From SAR92 clade bacterium (GTDB lineage Bacteria; Pseudomonadota; Gammaproteobacteria; Pseudomonadales; Porticoccaceae), in assembly GCA_018607545.1 (NCBI GenBank), contig JABBBF010000095.1:1-10581 (forward strand): a stretch of 10,581 nt of DNA, written 5' to 3'. Position 1 is the stretch's first letter, and each line of letters opens with the position of its first letter. A model generated the notes under the pieces. It had not been told where the DNA came from. It did no database searches and worked only from the letters and a program-made list of their open reading frames with translations. Positions 1-7,975 of this stretch are shown in pieces. The translations under genes and the position numbers were made by a program.

Positions 1-1
1 T

Positions 2-901
2 TTTGAACGCGCCATGACACAGATGTCGAGTCAGCAGGCTAAGGTCGCTGATCTACAGTCGAAGTTGGCCACCGGCCAGCAAATTACGCGACCAAGTGAC
101 GATCCGGAAAAGGCTGGTGTGATCCAGCGACTCACCAGCGCTAACCAACGATTAGAAGGGTATCAGAATAATCTCACAGCACTTAATAGCCGCTTGGGCA
201 CAGAAGAGGGCGCTCTGAAGTCCTCAGAAAATATCTTACAGCGTATGCGTGAGTTAGCAGTGCAAGCTAGCAGTGACAGTTTTTCGCCAGCGGACAGAGA
301 GATTATTGCCACCGAGGCCAGCGCACTGCGTGATCAATTAGTCTCTCTGGCCAATAGTGCTGATGCCTCGGGAAATTATGTCTTTGCCGGCGCGATGACG
401 TCAACTGTGCCCTTTGCTGAGAATGCAGAGGGTGAAACCGTGTACCAGGGCGATAATAGTCGCATGCTGGTGGATGTTTCGGATCAGCGACAACTTGCGC
501 TCAATAAGCCGGGCAATGAGGTCTTTTCCAGCGTTGTTCGAGAAACTAGTAATGGCACCTTTGAACGAGTTGGCTTCTTTGCCATTATTGATGATTTTAC
601 CGCCGCCCTAGAAAATAACGATACAGATCAGATTGGGGCAAGCCTCGGCGAAATTAGCGATTTGACACAGGGAATGGCTATGGCTATGGCCGATGTGGGC
701 AGCCGCATGACTACAGCACAATCTCAAGTAGACGCTCTTACCGAGACTAAAGTTCGCTACCAGGCATTGCTCTCAGCGGCTCAGGATTTGGATTATACCT
801 CGGCGATTACTCAGCTCACTTCAGAGATTATGTCTCTGGAGGCAGGGCAGAGTAGCTTTATGAAAATTTCACAATTAAGTTTGTTCGACTACATCCGATA
901 A
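2..901 (+). CDS. flgL: Flagellar hook-associated protein 3 (FlgL), 5' end outside window
   Basis: FlgL forms the ring that joins the hook to the flagellin filament and is exported by the flagellar type III system. The reading frame is open to the left edge. Codons before the ATG at 14 read F-E-R-A, continuing the helix typical of FlgL (usual N-terminus MRIST...), so the true start lies a few codons upstream and the ATG at 14 is internal. The flagellin-like D0/D1 signature is clear: L-A-T-G-Q-Q-I-T-R-P-S-D-D-P near residues 20-35, then [12 protein letters not shown]. The C-terminus, with M-K-I-S-Q-L-S-L-F-D-Y-I-R, is the classic FlgL ending and separates it from true flagellins, which end in QQAQNVL-type sequence. 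Total length of roughly 300 residues fits the family. It lies 66 bases upstream of fliD on the same strand and is probably co-transcribed with it. Confidence 0.93.
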   Translation, partial: FERAMTQMSSQQAKVADLQSKLATGQQITRPSDDPEKAGVIQRLTSANQRLEGYQNNLTALNSRLGTEEGALKSSENILQRMRELAVQASSDSFSPADREIIATEASALRDQLVSLANSADASGNYVFAGAMTSTVPFAENAEGETVYQGDNSRMLVDVSDQRQLALNKPGNEVFSSVVRETSNGTFERVGFFAIIDDFTAALENNDTDQIGASLGEISDLTQGMAMAMADVGSRMTTAQSQVDALTETKVRYQALLSAAQDLDYTSAITQLTSEIMSLEAGQSSFMKISQLSLFDYIR

Positions 902-931
902 CTTAACTATCTAGAAATATTTTTCGCCACA

Positions 932-946
932 TCGGCGGAGCGCCGA
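932..946 (+). other. Small GC-rich stem-loop between flgL and fliD
   Basis: TCGGCG at 932-937 pairs with CGCCGA at 941-946 around a 3-base loop. No T-run follows on either strand, so it is not a convincing intrinsic terminator. It could be an mRNA-processing or stabilising element in a flgL-fliD transcript, or chance. The fliD ribosome site (AAGAG, 10 bases before the ATG) lies just downstream and is rather weak. Confidence 0.3.
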
Positions 947-967
947 ATTGTAAAAAAGAGATTAAAA

Positions 968-2395
968 ATGGTCGACACCTCAACAGCTATTTCGACACAA
1001 ATAATGACATCACTGGGCGCAGGCTCTGGTGTTGATATTGTTTCCCTAGCGCGAAATTTGACCAACGCTGAGCAGGTTCCAAAGACAGCAGCGATTCAGA
1101 GTGCCATCGATGCAGCAGAAGCGCAGGTTTCCGCTTATGGGCTAATTTCCTATCAGCTAGGGCTACTCCAAAGCGCTTTTGAAGGTCTTAATGATGCTAA
1201 AGAGGTTACGGATAGTTATGCCAGTAGTACTGACACTGCAATGCAGTTCACAGCATTTGACGGTACCGAAGTCGATGGTAGCTACAACATAACAGTCAAT
1301 CAGTTAGCGCAAGAAAAGATAATGATCTCGGACGAATACAGCTCCACCAGCGCTGTCCTGAGTGCCAGCTCATTTGATCTTTCGGTTACGGTTGGCAATA
1401 CGTCTACAGCCACTACTTCCATTACAGTCGATACAATGACTCCTCAGGGCGTTGTTGACGCAATTAATGAGGAGAGTATGGGTGTTACAGCCAGTCTGGT
1501 TGATACTGGAATTGATGGCACTAACTATCGAATTATTCTGACTGGCGAGACAGGCAGCGAAAGTGCCTTTACAGTCACTTCAGATCCAGATCTCGGCTTC
1601 GGGGATGCGGGCAACACGCTGCAAGCGGCTCAGGATGCGCAAATTGATTTTGATGGGCTTACCCTCACTCGAGATAGCAATGAATTCTCTGATGTGGTGA
1701 GTGGTGCGACATTAACGCTCTATGAAACCACCACATCAGCGGTAACCGTGGCGGTCTACAGTGACACCTCAACATTGAAAACCAAGCTTGAAGATGTTGT
1801 CGCTCTCTATAACGATTATCGCGGTCTCATGGACGAACTCACAGCAACAACCATAGACGAGGATGTAGAGCTGAGTGGCGCATTGCAGCGAGATTTAACC
1901 ACGGCACGCTATATCACTGACCAGATCAGGACTGCAATACTTGATGATTCCTCAACTGCATCTGGTAACGTATCCGCGTTTAGAGATATTGGTATTAGTA
2001 TTGATAGTAAAGGTGCTCTGACCTTTGATGAAACTACCTTCGATGACGTAATTCAAGACAGCTATGACGATGTGGTTACCATGCTGACGGCTAATACCAA
2101 TAACCAAAGCCTCTATAGTACCGACGGCATGGGTTTGGCGCAGGATATAGCTACTATTATTGACGGTATTGTTGACATCGACGGCGTCCTAGCGACCCGA
2201 GAAACCAATGCTGAAGCGACAGTGATCGACTATCAAGATGAGCTGACCGTTCTAGAAGCCAGAATGAGCGCAGTGTACGACCGATACTTATCGCAGTTTA
2301 CCGCCATGGAGCTTCTCACTAACAAGCTCAATAACGTCAAGGACTACCTGACCGGGCAGCTGGAGGTCCTCTCTAAAGCTTATGATTCAGATTAA
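968..2395 (+). CDS. fliD: Flagellar filament cap protein FliD (HAP2)
   Basis: FliD caps the growing filament and promotes flagellin insertion at the tip. The 475-residue length is close to the usual size (468 in E. coli). Residues about 12-108 match the FliD N-terminal domain: S-L-G-A-G-S-G-V-D-I-V-S-L near 15-27, then A-E-Q-V-P-K-T and a heptad-rich helix. Residues about 135-205 form a flagellin hook IN-type motif (G-V-V-D-A-I-N-E, then Y-R-I-I-L-T-G-E-T-G). Residues about 220-465 match the FliD C-terminal domain, with S-D-T-S-T-L-K-T-K-L-E-D-V-V-A-L-Y-N-D-Y, the G-I-S-I-D-S-K-G-A-L-T-F-D motif and a C-terminal coiled coil. The start at 968 is supported by the N-terminal match and by AAGAG upstream. 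It follows flgL, whereas in many gammaproteobacteria fliD follows flaG. No fliS is seen in the window. It converges on the sulfotransferase gene with a 22-base gap and no obvious terminator between them. Confidence 0.95.
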   Translation: MVDTSTAISTQIMTSLGAGSGVDIVSLARNLTNAEQVPKTAAIQSAIDAAEAQVSAYGLISYQLGLLQSAFEGLNDAKEVTDSYASSTDTAMQFTAFDGTEVDGSYNITVNQLAQEKIMISDEYSSTSAVLSASSFDLSVTVGNTSTATTSITVDTMTPQGVVDAINEESMGVTASLVDTGIDGTNYRIILTGETGSESAFTVTSDPDLGFGDAGNTLQAAQDAQIDFDGLTLTRDSNEFSDVVSGATLTLYETTTSAVTVAVYSDTSTLKTKLEDVVALYNDYRGLMDELTATTIDEDVELSGALQRDLTTARYITDQIRTAILDDSSTASGNVSAFRDIGISIDSKGALTFDETTFDDVIQDSYDDVVTMLTANTNNQSLYSTDGMGLAQDIATIIDGIVDIDGVLATRETNAEATVIDYQDELTVLEARMSAVYDRYLSQFTAMELLTNKLNNVKDYLTGQLEVLSKAYDSD

Positions 2396-2417
2396 AATAT
2401 TCTCGCAGCTAATTTAA

Positions 2418-5400
2418 TCAAAAGAAATCGGTTAGGTTTTTCTCATAATTACGCCAAGCTTCAGAGCTGTTTTTATAGAGCTTTTGTGTCACTTGATTAT
2501 TCGATGCAGTAAGTACCGCACGCTTGTTTTTATGAAAGTCCATGCATCTCTGTTCCCAGTCAAGGCCCACATAATCAAGCAACTTTCGTGTCTCCTGTTC
2601 TTGATTTTCAGTCAATGTTTCATAGTTAAGTTCAAATATTCGTCCCGGATACTTGGCCTTAAAAAACCCCATAAGATCCACCTGCATCTTCTGATAATGC
2701 TCCAGGTCAGCTAGGTCATGGGAAAATCCATTACCGTTAGACGCGAAGTAGGTCTTAAAAATTGACCAGCATGTGGCTCTGGCATCGCGAACTGTATAGA
2801 TTATTTTCGCTTCAGGAATTGCCGATAAAATAAGCCCCGTCCAGCGAAAATTGAGCGGCATTTTATCTGTTACGTAAGGCAAATTTGAAATTCCAGCCGT
2901 GTTTTCAAGGTAATAAGACCTGACCTGTTGCAACTGCTTTTTGGACAGCGTTATACCCTGCCAATCTAAGGTCTTAATACAGTCATTTAGGGTATTTAAT
3001 TCACCGGCACCGAACACCTTCGAGTGGCTCGAGAGAATTTGTTCTGCAAGAGTTGAACCAGATCTCGGCATTCCGAGAATAAAAATCGGTGTCTGGCTTA
3101 TCTCATTCTCGAAATCCTCTCCGGGTAATAAGCTTGGCACATTTCCCATAAAGGTCTGCAGAACGCCAGAAAAAAGCTTTTTGTCTGACTGAAGGTCATA
3201 GTTTAGCTCGCTTTTCCTGAGCCTGTTGCCTTCAACAAAATGGTCAAAGGCCCTGTTGTAGTCTTTGATGTCCTCATAGGCTTTTCCCAAGGCAAAATTG
3301 AGATCGATTTTGTCGCATTCAGGCGCTGAGGGATTATCCAAAAGTCGCTGCATTTGTTCACATTGGTTATCAAAAGAGCTGTATTTTTTAACCGAAGAAA
3401 GATGTCGGTGACCGATAGCAAATTCGGGGGCTATTTCAATCGCCCTTTTGTAGCTCTCTGCCGCTCCGTTGGAGTCGCCTTTTGCCTTCAAAACAATGCC
3501 TAATAAATTATGTGCCTCTGGATAATCTTCTTTGATAGACAACGCCGTTCGAACAGACTGTTCAGCGAGTGCTATATCGCCTATCTCCTTATACATAACC
3601 GCTAGACTGTTGTGGGCATCCGCCAGCAAAGGATTGATTTCCAGCGCTTTATTTAGGCAGTCTAGCGCCTCGTCATAGCGACGCAGTTTTTTGGCTAACA
3701 CTAAACCTTTGTTATTCAATAAAACTGACGATTGTGGATAGCGCTCAAGCAGGTGATTTAATGCCTTGAGTGCACCTTCGTTGTCCTCACTCTCGAACAT
3801 TTTAACAATTGGCAGTATCAATTCTTGTGGTGGATCCATATTTTTCATAACAGGCAGCTGAGTTACTTCTTTGGAGACCAATCCAAGAATTGGTAAAATT
3901 TGGTTTTCAAATTTACGCCATTGCTGCGAACTATTTTGATACATTTTTTTACGTACCTGACGAGCAGAGCTAGTAGATACCGCTCGTTTATTCTGATGGA
4001 AATCAACGCAGGCGTCTTCCCATTCAACGCCGATATAATTAAGCACTTTTTGTGTTTCTTCAGTTTGGTTTTCAGTCAGTTTTTCATAGTCTAAGTCGTA
4101 AATGGAATTGGGATATAGCGAGCGCCAAAATTCCATCAGATCAGTGTATAGATCGTAATAGGCACTAATATCATTCAGATCATTAGCATAGCCATTGCCA
4201 GTAGAAGAGAAGTTATGCTTATAAATGGACCAACATGTAGCCAATTTATCCCTTTGTATATTGATTATTTTCGCCTCTGGAATAGCTGCGAGAATAAATC
4301 CAATCCAGCGAAAGTTTACTGGCATCTTGTCGGTAATAAATTCTTTCTCAGAAAGTTGGCCAAGAGCTTCAAGATAGTCATTACGACAACTGTGCAGCTG
4401 TTGTTTGGAGAGTGACTGGGTGTCCCAATTTATATTTTTGATCGATTTTGCTAGGGACTCTAGTTCGCCAGCACCAAAGACCTTAGAGTGGCTCGATATT
4501 ATCTGCTCTACCAATGATGAGCCTGATCTCGGCATGCCGAGAATAAAAATCGGAACACTCTTTGCTTTCTGCTCTAAATCTCTGCCATAACTAAGCTTTG
4601 GAGGACCCTTTTTGAATATAGGTTTAATCGCCGAGAAAAGGGTTTGGTCCGTGACGATAGTATACTGACTTTCTTTTTTCTTGAGTCTGTTCCCTGCAGC
4701 ATAAAATTCAAATGCCAAGGCGTAATTATGTAATCCCTCATGAACATTCGCGAGTGCAAAATTGAGATTTGCTTTGTCTTTATTCGGCAACACTAGATCA
4801 TCTAGCAGAGCAGTCATTATGTTAATTTGTGGGTCATCGACTTCAATTTTCTTAGATTGGCAAATACCAAGATGCGCAGGGGATAACCGCGGATTCAAAC
4901 GCGCGGCCTTAGTGTAAAACTCAAGTGCCATTTTATTATCGCCAAGATGGGTATATGAATTGGCTTTATGAAGATGGGCCTCGGCATAGTTTGGGTGCAG
5001 CTGTATCGCAGTGGAAAAGGCTTCAATAGCCGCCTCGTTGTCACCGATCGCGGCCAGGACAATACCTTTATTGTTCAGCGCGTCTGGAAATTTGGGTTTT
5101 AATTTTAGCGCTTTGGAAAAGCTTTTTAATGCTTCTTGGTGTTCTCCTAGAGAGCCCAATACAGCACCCATATTGCTATGTGCTTCGGCATATTCCGGCT
5201 CAAGTCTAATTGCTTCTTTGTAGCTATGCAGAGCAGGTTCAAGATCCTCTTTGTCTTTTAAACTAGCACCTTTATTATTGTGTGCCACGGCAAAACTTGG
5301 ATCAATTTGGATAGCTCTATTGTAATAAACGATTGCTTGATCTAACAGTCCCAATCTGGTGCTAGCAACGCCAGCGAGATTGACTAACAATTTCGAGTTT

Positions 5401-5681
5401 GGATAGATTTTAATCAGGCTATTACAGATTTCAATGGATTGATTATAATGCCCGTTTTCAAACGCGATATGCGCTGGCATAAATGTTTTGTCTGGCAGCG
5501 GTTTGGCAGGTTTCGGACTTTTTATTTTTTCAGAAAAAAGTATTTTTAAGCCGTTAATAGTCGCTTTGTTTAAAGGATCCAATTGTAAAATTTCAGTTAG
5601 TATAGCTTCAGCCTCATCATACTGTCTTAGCAGTGTTAGTAAGGCGGCTTTTTTAATTTTCGGTTCTAACTGTCCGGACAT
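2418..5681 (-). CDS. Tandem double TPR-sulfotransferase (two TPR + PAPS-dependent sulfotransferase modules)
   Basis: The predicted enzyme transfers sulfate from PAPS to an acceptor held by its TPR domains. Module A (residues 1-605) has TPRs, including five in exact 34-residue register from about 98 to 267, then a sulfotransferase domain at about 376-596. Module B (about 615-1087) repeats the plan with roughly four TPRs (619-755) and a second sulfotransferase (864-1087). Both carry the 5'-phosphosulfate loop G-M-P-R-S-G-S-(S/T) at 382-389 and 870-877. Both keep G-A-G-E-L, whose Glu (406, 894) aligns with the catalytic base of tyrosylprotein sulfotransferases, and the 3'-phosphate Arg/Ser pair (R477/S485 and R965/S973). 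Both end in K-R-A-V-x-T-(S/A)-S plus an S-S-x-x-W-R motif. There is no signal peptide or membrane segment, so it is probably cytoplasmic. AAGGA lies 7 bases before the ATG. The usual TPR-sulfotransferase has one module of about 500-700 residues, so this is a duplication-fusion. Its place beside flagellin genes suggests filament modification, but the substrate is unknown. Confidence 0.9.
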   Translation of the reverse strand: MSGQLEPKIKKAALLTLLRQYDEAEAILTEILQLDPLNKATINGLKILFSEKIKSPKPAKPLPDKTFMPAHIAFENGHYNQSIEICNSLIKIYPNSKLLVNLAGVASTRLGLLDQAIVYYNRAIQIDPSFAVAHNNKGASLKDKEDLEPALHSYKEAIRLEPEYAEAHSNMGAVLGSLGEHQEALKSFSKALKLKPKFPDALNNKGIVLAAIGDNEAAIEAFSTAIQLHPNYAEAHLHKANSYTHLGDNKMALEFYTKAARLNPRLSPAHLGICQSKKIEVDDPQINIMTALLDDLVLPNKDKANLNFALANVHEGLHNYALAFEFYAAGNRLKKKESQYTIVTDQTLFSAIKPIFKKGPPKLSYGRDLEQKAKSVPIFILGMPRSGSSLVEQIISSHSKVFGAGELESLAKSIKNINWDTQSLSKQQLHSCRNDYLEALGQLSEKEFITDKMPVNFRWIGFILAAIPEAKIINIQRDKLATCWSIYKHNFSSTGNGYANDLNDISAYYDLYTDLMEFWRSLYPNSIYDLDYEKLTENQTEETQKVLNYIGVEWEDACVDFHQNKRAVSTSSARQVRKKMYQNSSQQWRKFENQILPILGLVSKEVTQLPVMKNMDPPQELILPIVKMFESEDNEGALKALNHLLERYPQSSVLLNNKGLVLAKKLRRYDEALDCLNKALEINPLLADAHNSLAVMYKEIGDIALAEQSVRTALSIKEDYPEAHNLLGIVLKAKGDSNGAAESYKRAIEIAPEFAIGHRHLSSVKKYSSFDNQCEQMQRLLDNPSAPECDKIDLNFALGKAYEDIKDYNRAFDHFVEGNRLRKSELNYDLQSDKKLFSGVLQTFMGNVPSLLPGEDFENEISQTPIFILGMPRSGSTLAEQILSSHSKVFGAGELNTLNDCIKTLDWQGITLSKKQLQQVRSYYLENTAGISNLPYVTDKMPLNFRWTGLILSAIPEAKIIYTVRDARATCWSIFKTYFASNGNGFSHDLADLEHYQKMQVDLMGFFKAKYPGRIFELNYETLTENQEQETRKLLDYVGLDWEQRCMDFHKNKRAVLTASNNQVTQKLYKNSSEAWRNYEKNLTDFF

Positions 5682-5716
5682 TATTGATTCCTTTATAAGC
5701 TCTATGATAGCTTTGT

Positions 5717-5745
5717 ATAGTAAGTTATTTTCGGCTCTTCGTTAA
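5717..5745 (-). promoter_or_regulatory. Possible sigma-70-type promoter for the TPR-sulfotransferase gene
   Basis: On the minus strand TTAACG (5740-5745) and TACTAT (5717-5722) are separated by 17 bases, each matching the -35/-10 consensus at four of six positions. It lies about 36 bases before the start codon and downstream of the flagellin terminator hairpins, so the gene probably needs its own promoter. The match is modest. Confidence 0.3.
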
Positions 5746-5762
5746 GGCTATTCCGTGCCAAT

Positions 5763-5795
5763 AAAAAAGCCCCTTCTGATAACAGTCGGGGCTTT
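5763..5795 (-). terminator. Intrinsic terminator of flagellin copy 1 (second, T-tailed hairpin)
   Basis: On the minus strand AAAGCCCC pairs with GGGGCTTT (8 bp, plus-strand arms 5766-5773 and 5788-5795). A short CTG/CAG inner stem may form within the loop, and the sequence runs on into TTTTTTAT. This is a classic rho-independent terminator oriented with the flagellin gene, 55 bases or more past its stop codon. It would insulate the sulfotransferase gene from strong flagellin transcription. Confidence 0.8.
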
Positions 5796-5796
5796 A

Positions 5797-5827
5797 AATG
5801 GTTGGGAGCAAAAAGCCCCCAACCATT
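5797..5827 (-). terminator. First stem-loop downstream of flagellin copy 1
   Basis: AATGGTTGGG (5797-5806) pairs perfectly with CCCAACCATT (5818-5827), a 10-bp stem with an 11-base loop, starting about 22 bases after the flagellin stop codon. No T-run follows directly, since the next hairpin begins 1 base later. The two stem-loops therefore form a tandem 3' end that could both stop transcription and protect an abundant mRNA from 3' exonucleases. Confidence 0.6.
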
Positions 5828-5849
5828 GGTACAACCTAGCTAGGAAGAA

Positions 5850-7901
5850 TTACTTCAACAGAGCTAGTACTGACTGAGCCTGCTGGTTGGCTTGCGACAA
5901 CATTGCCGTGCCAGCCTGTGCGATAATCTGCGCACGGGCCAATTCAGTTGTCTCAGCAGCATAATCGGCGTCCTCGATACGGCTTCTTGATGCGCTCGTG
6001 TTTTGAGAGACATTCATCAGGTTATCTACGGTGTACTCTAGGCGGTTGATCGCTGCACCGAAGGTGGCGCGTTGCGAGGCAAGGCCCGCAAGGGCAGTAT
6101 CAAGCGTACTGATAATACCGGTTGTTTCGGTATCGATCGTCGCGCTGGAACTCATGGCACCACCAAGAGCTACACCAAATACACCTGTACTAGATGCAGT
6201 CACGGCGGCAGCACCAGCAGTACCCTCGGCAACAGTGTCAGCAGTGACAACTGTGATAGTTGGTGCTGATGAGACTGCGGCGGCTGTATCTTGAGTCATG
6301 GTTAGGTTGGTGGTGCCTGCGTAGGTGTAGTCAGCCGTAGCGGAAGTTGTGCTAGCATTTAGGGCTGTGACCAGCGCTGAATTGTCTGTTTCACTGCCTG
6401 TTACGGTGTAGCTTGTACCATTGGCTGTAATCACATCACCTGCAGCGTAGTCCGTTACATCAATGGCACTGGTGTACAGAGCGGCCGCCGATGCAGCACC
6501 TGCTGTAGCTTCAGTTGCGGTGTAGGCCTTTGCTACAGCAGTGGTTGGATCTGTTGCAACTACCGCCGCCGCATCCTGGGTCATGACAATGTCAGCACCC
6601 GAAGTGGAATAGGTATAGGCTGCTGTTGCAGTAGTGGTGCTGGCATTGAGTGCTGTGATCAAGCTCGAGTTATCTGTTTCACTACCAGTCACAGTGTAAG
6701 CTGTACCATTAGAGGTAATGATATCGCCCGCATCATAATCTGTGACATCAATAGCGCTAGTATAAACAGCAAAAGCAGTTGCGGAACCTGTCGTGGTGGT
6801 TGCGGTTGTAACTGCAACTGCACCTACAAGTGTAGGGTCAGAGGCAACTGCACCGGCAGCATTAGCTGTTGCCGTAAGTGTTGTGCCACTGGCGGACCAG
6901 GTGTATGGAGTTGCAGTGGTCGCAGTGCTTAGATTCAGAGCAGTAACTAAAGTCGACAGATCGGTTTCAGAACCGGTTGCAGTGAAAGTCTCGCCAGCAA
7001 TTGTAAGGGTGTCGCTCGCTGCGTAGTCGCTAATATCAATGGTAGCGGTATAGACGGCAAAAGCATCTACTGCACCGGCTGTTGTCTCAGTATTAGTAAG
7101 GGCAATGCTGCCGATGGCGGTGGGGTCAGAAGCAATAACGCCGCCCGTGTCTGCAGTCATTGTCAGTGTCGTGCCTGATGCGGAGAATGTGTAAGGCGTT
7201 GCAGTGGTTGCCGTGCTGGCGTTCAGTGCAGTGACAAGGGTAGACAGATCGGTTTCAGACCCGGTTGCAGTGTAAGTGACGCCAGCTACAGCAAGGGTAT
7301 CGCCGGAGCTATAATCACTGATATCAATTGTTGAGGTGTAGACGGCTGCTGTGGCAGCGGTAACAGTCGAAGATCCGCCAGTGCCATCGGCCATATTAAA
7401 GTCGGCAAAGTCAACGGTGACAGTTTGAGAATCGTTGGCGCCAATCTGAAAAGACATAACCCCGTTAGAGCCAGAGCCTTCGCTACCGTCCAAAATTGCC
7501 ATGCCATTCCACTGAGTACCGTCGACCACTCGATCAATTTCATCAGCCAGTGCGGCAAATTCTATGTTTAGGTTTGCGATATCGGCATCGGTATTTGTGC
7601 CGTTTGCAGATTGCACTGCCAGTTCTCGCATACGCTGTAGCATGTTACCAATTTCAATGGCCGCGCCATCAGCAGTTTGGATCATGGAGATTGCATCGTT
7701 AGCGTTGCGACCGGCCTGGTTCAGGCCATTAATTTGCGACGTCATTTTAGAGGCAATTGCGAGCCCGGCGGCATCGTCAGCGGCAGAGTTAATACGCTTG
7801 CCCGTTGATAATCGCTCCATTGTTTGTTCTAGAACGCGTTCGTTTTTTGATAGTGCGTTTGACGTCACTGTCGCACTAATATTAGTGTTTATTACAGCCA
7901 T
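5850..7901 (-). CDS. fliC: Flagellin (copy 1, intact, 683 residues, repeat-containing outer domain)
   Basis: Structural subunit of the filament, secreted by the flagellar type III system. The start at 7901 ([12 protein letters not shown]) is chosen over an in-frame ATG at 7970 for three reasons: it is the universal flagellin N-terminus, GAGG lies 8 bases upstream, and the upstream ATG falls at or before the expected start of transcription from the sigma-28 promoter. Residues 1-170 form the D0/D1 arm ([12 protein letters not shown], then [12 protein letters not shown]). Residues 187-570 are four tandem 96-residue repeats. Residues about 580-683 form the C-terminal D1/D0 arm (S-R-I-E-D-A-D-Y, then A-N-Q-Q-A-Q-S-V-L). 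It is larger than the 498-residue E. coli FliC because of the repeats. Between R124 and R611 the only basic residue is K458. The gene has its own promoter and terminator. Most of its length is identical to copy 2. Confidence 0.94.
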   Translation of the reverse strand: MAVINTNISATVTSNALSKNERVLEQTMERLSTGKRINSAADDAAGLAIASKMTSQINGLNQAGRNANDAISMIQTADGAAIEIGNMLQRMRELAVQSANGTNTDADIANLNIEFAALADEIDRVVDGTQWNGMAILDGSEGSGSNGVMSFQIGANDSQTVTVDFADFNMADGTGGSSTVTAATAAVYTSTIDISDYSSGDTLAVAGVTYTATGSETDLSTLVTALNASTATTATPYTFSASGTTLTMTADTGGVIASDPTAIGSIALTNTETTAGAVDAFAVYTATIDISDYAASDTLTIAGETFTATGSETDLSTLVTALNLSTATTATPYTWSASGTTLTATANAAGAVASDPTLVGAVAVTTATTTTGSATAFAVYTSAIDVTDYDAGDIITSNGTAYTVTGSETDNSSLITALNASTTTATAAYTYSTSGADIVMTQDAAAVVATDPTTAVAKAYTATEATAGAASAAALYTSAIDVTDYAAGDVITANGTSYTVTGSETDNSALVTALNASTTSATADYTYAGTTNLTMTQDTAAAVSSAPTITVVTADTVAEGTAGAAAVTASSTGVFGVALGGAMSSSATIDTETTGIISTLDTALAGLASQRATFGAAINRLEYTVDNLMNVSQNTSASRSRIEDADYAAETTELARAQIIAQAGTAMLSQANQQAQSVLALLK
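5899..7484 (-). repeat. Long exact repeat, unit 1 (1586 bp, inside flagellin copy 1)
   Basis: Line-by-line comparison shows this stretch to be the same, base for base, as 8180-9765, at a constant offset of 2281. It covers flagellin residues of about 139-667: the end of the N-terminal arm, the whole outer domain and most of the C-terminal arm. Outside the limits the two genes differ at many synonymous and nonsynonymous sites. This pattern fits gene conversion between direct repeats. Confidence 0.92.
6192..7343 (-). repeat. Four tandem 288-bp repeats in flagellin copy 1
   Basis: In translation the outer domain divides into four units of exactly 96 residues: R1 7056-7343, R2 6768-7055, R3 6480-6767, R4 6192-6479. 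Each begins (V/L)-Y-T-(S/A)-x-I-D-(I/V)-(S/T)-D-Y. Each shares T-G-S-E-T-D-(L/N)-S-(T/S/A)-L-(V/I)-T-A-L-N about 26 residues later, and R1-R3 also share A-S-D-P or A-T-D-P, which becomes S-S-A-P in R4. R1 and R2 form one subfamily and R3 and R4 another. The fold is probably beta-rich and recalls the flagellin hook IN motif, but that assignment is tentative. Confidence 0.9.
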
Positions 7902-7975
7902 TTGAGTATCCTCGGGAAAATTATTGAATCTGTTTTTAAATTCATTCGCGTGTATCTCAGCGAAGTTCAATATAA

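Noticed and set aside
6031..6294. Identical small + strand open frames within both flagellin genes (also 8312-8575, 6793-7026, 9074-9307)
   Set aside because: They are antisense shadows of the repeat-rich flagellin codons, appear twice only because the DNA is duplicated, and lack ribosome sites.
6192..7343. CRISPR-like or satellite array
   Set aside because: The 288-bp period corresponds to 96 codons kept in frame, with diverged units and no short identical repeats separated by spacers.
7902..7970. Extended start for flagellin copy 1 at the in-frame ATG at 7970 (23 extra residues)
   Set aside because: Flagellins begin at MAVINTN, the ribosome site fits 7901, and 7970 lies at or upstream of the expected sigma-28 transcription start.
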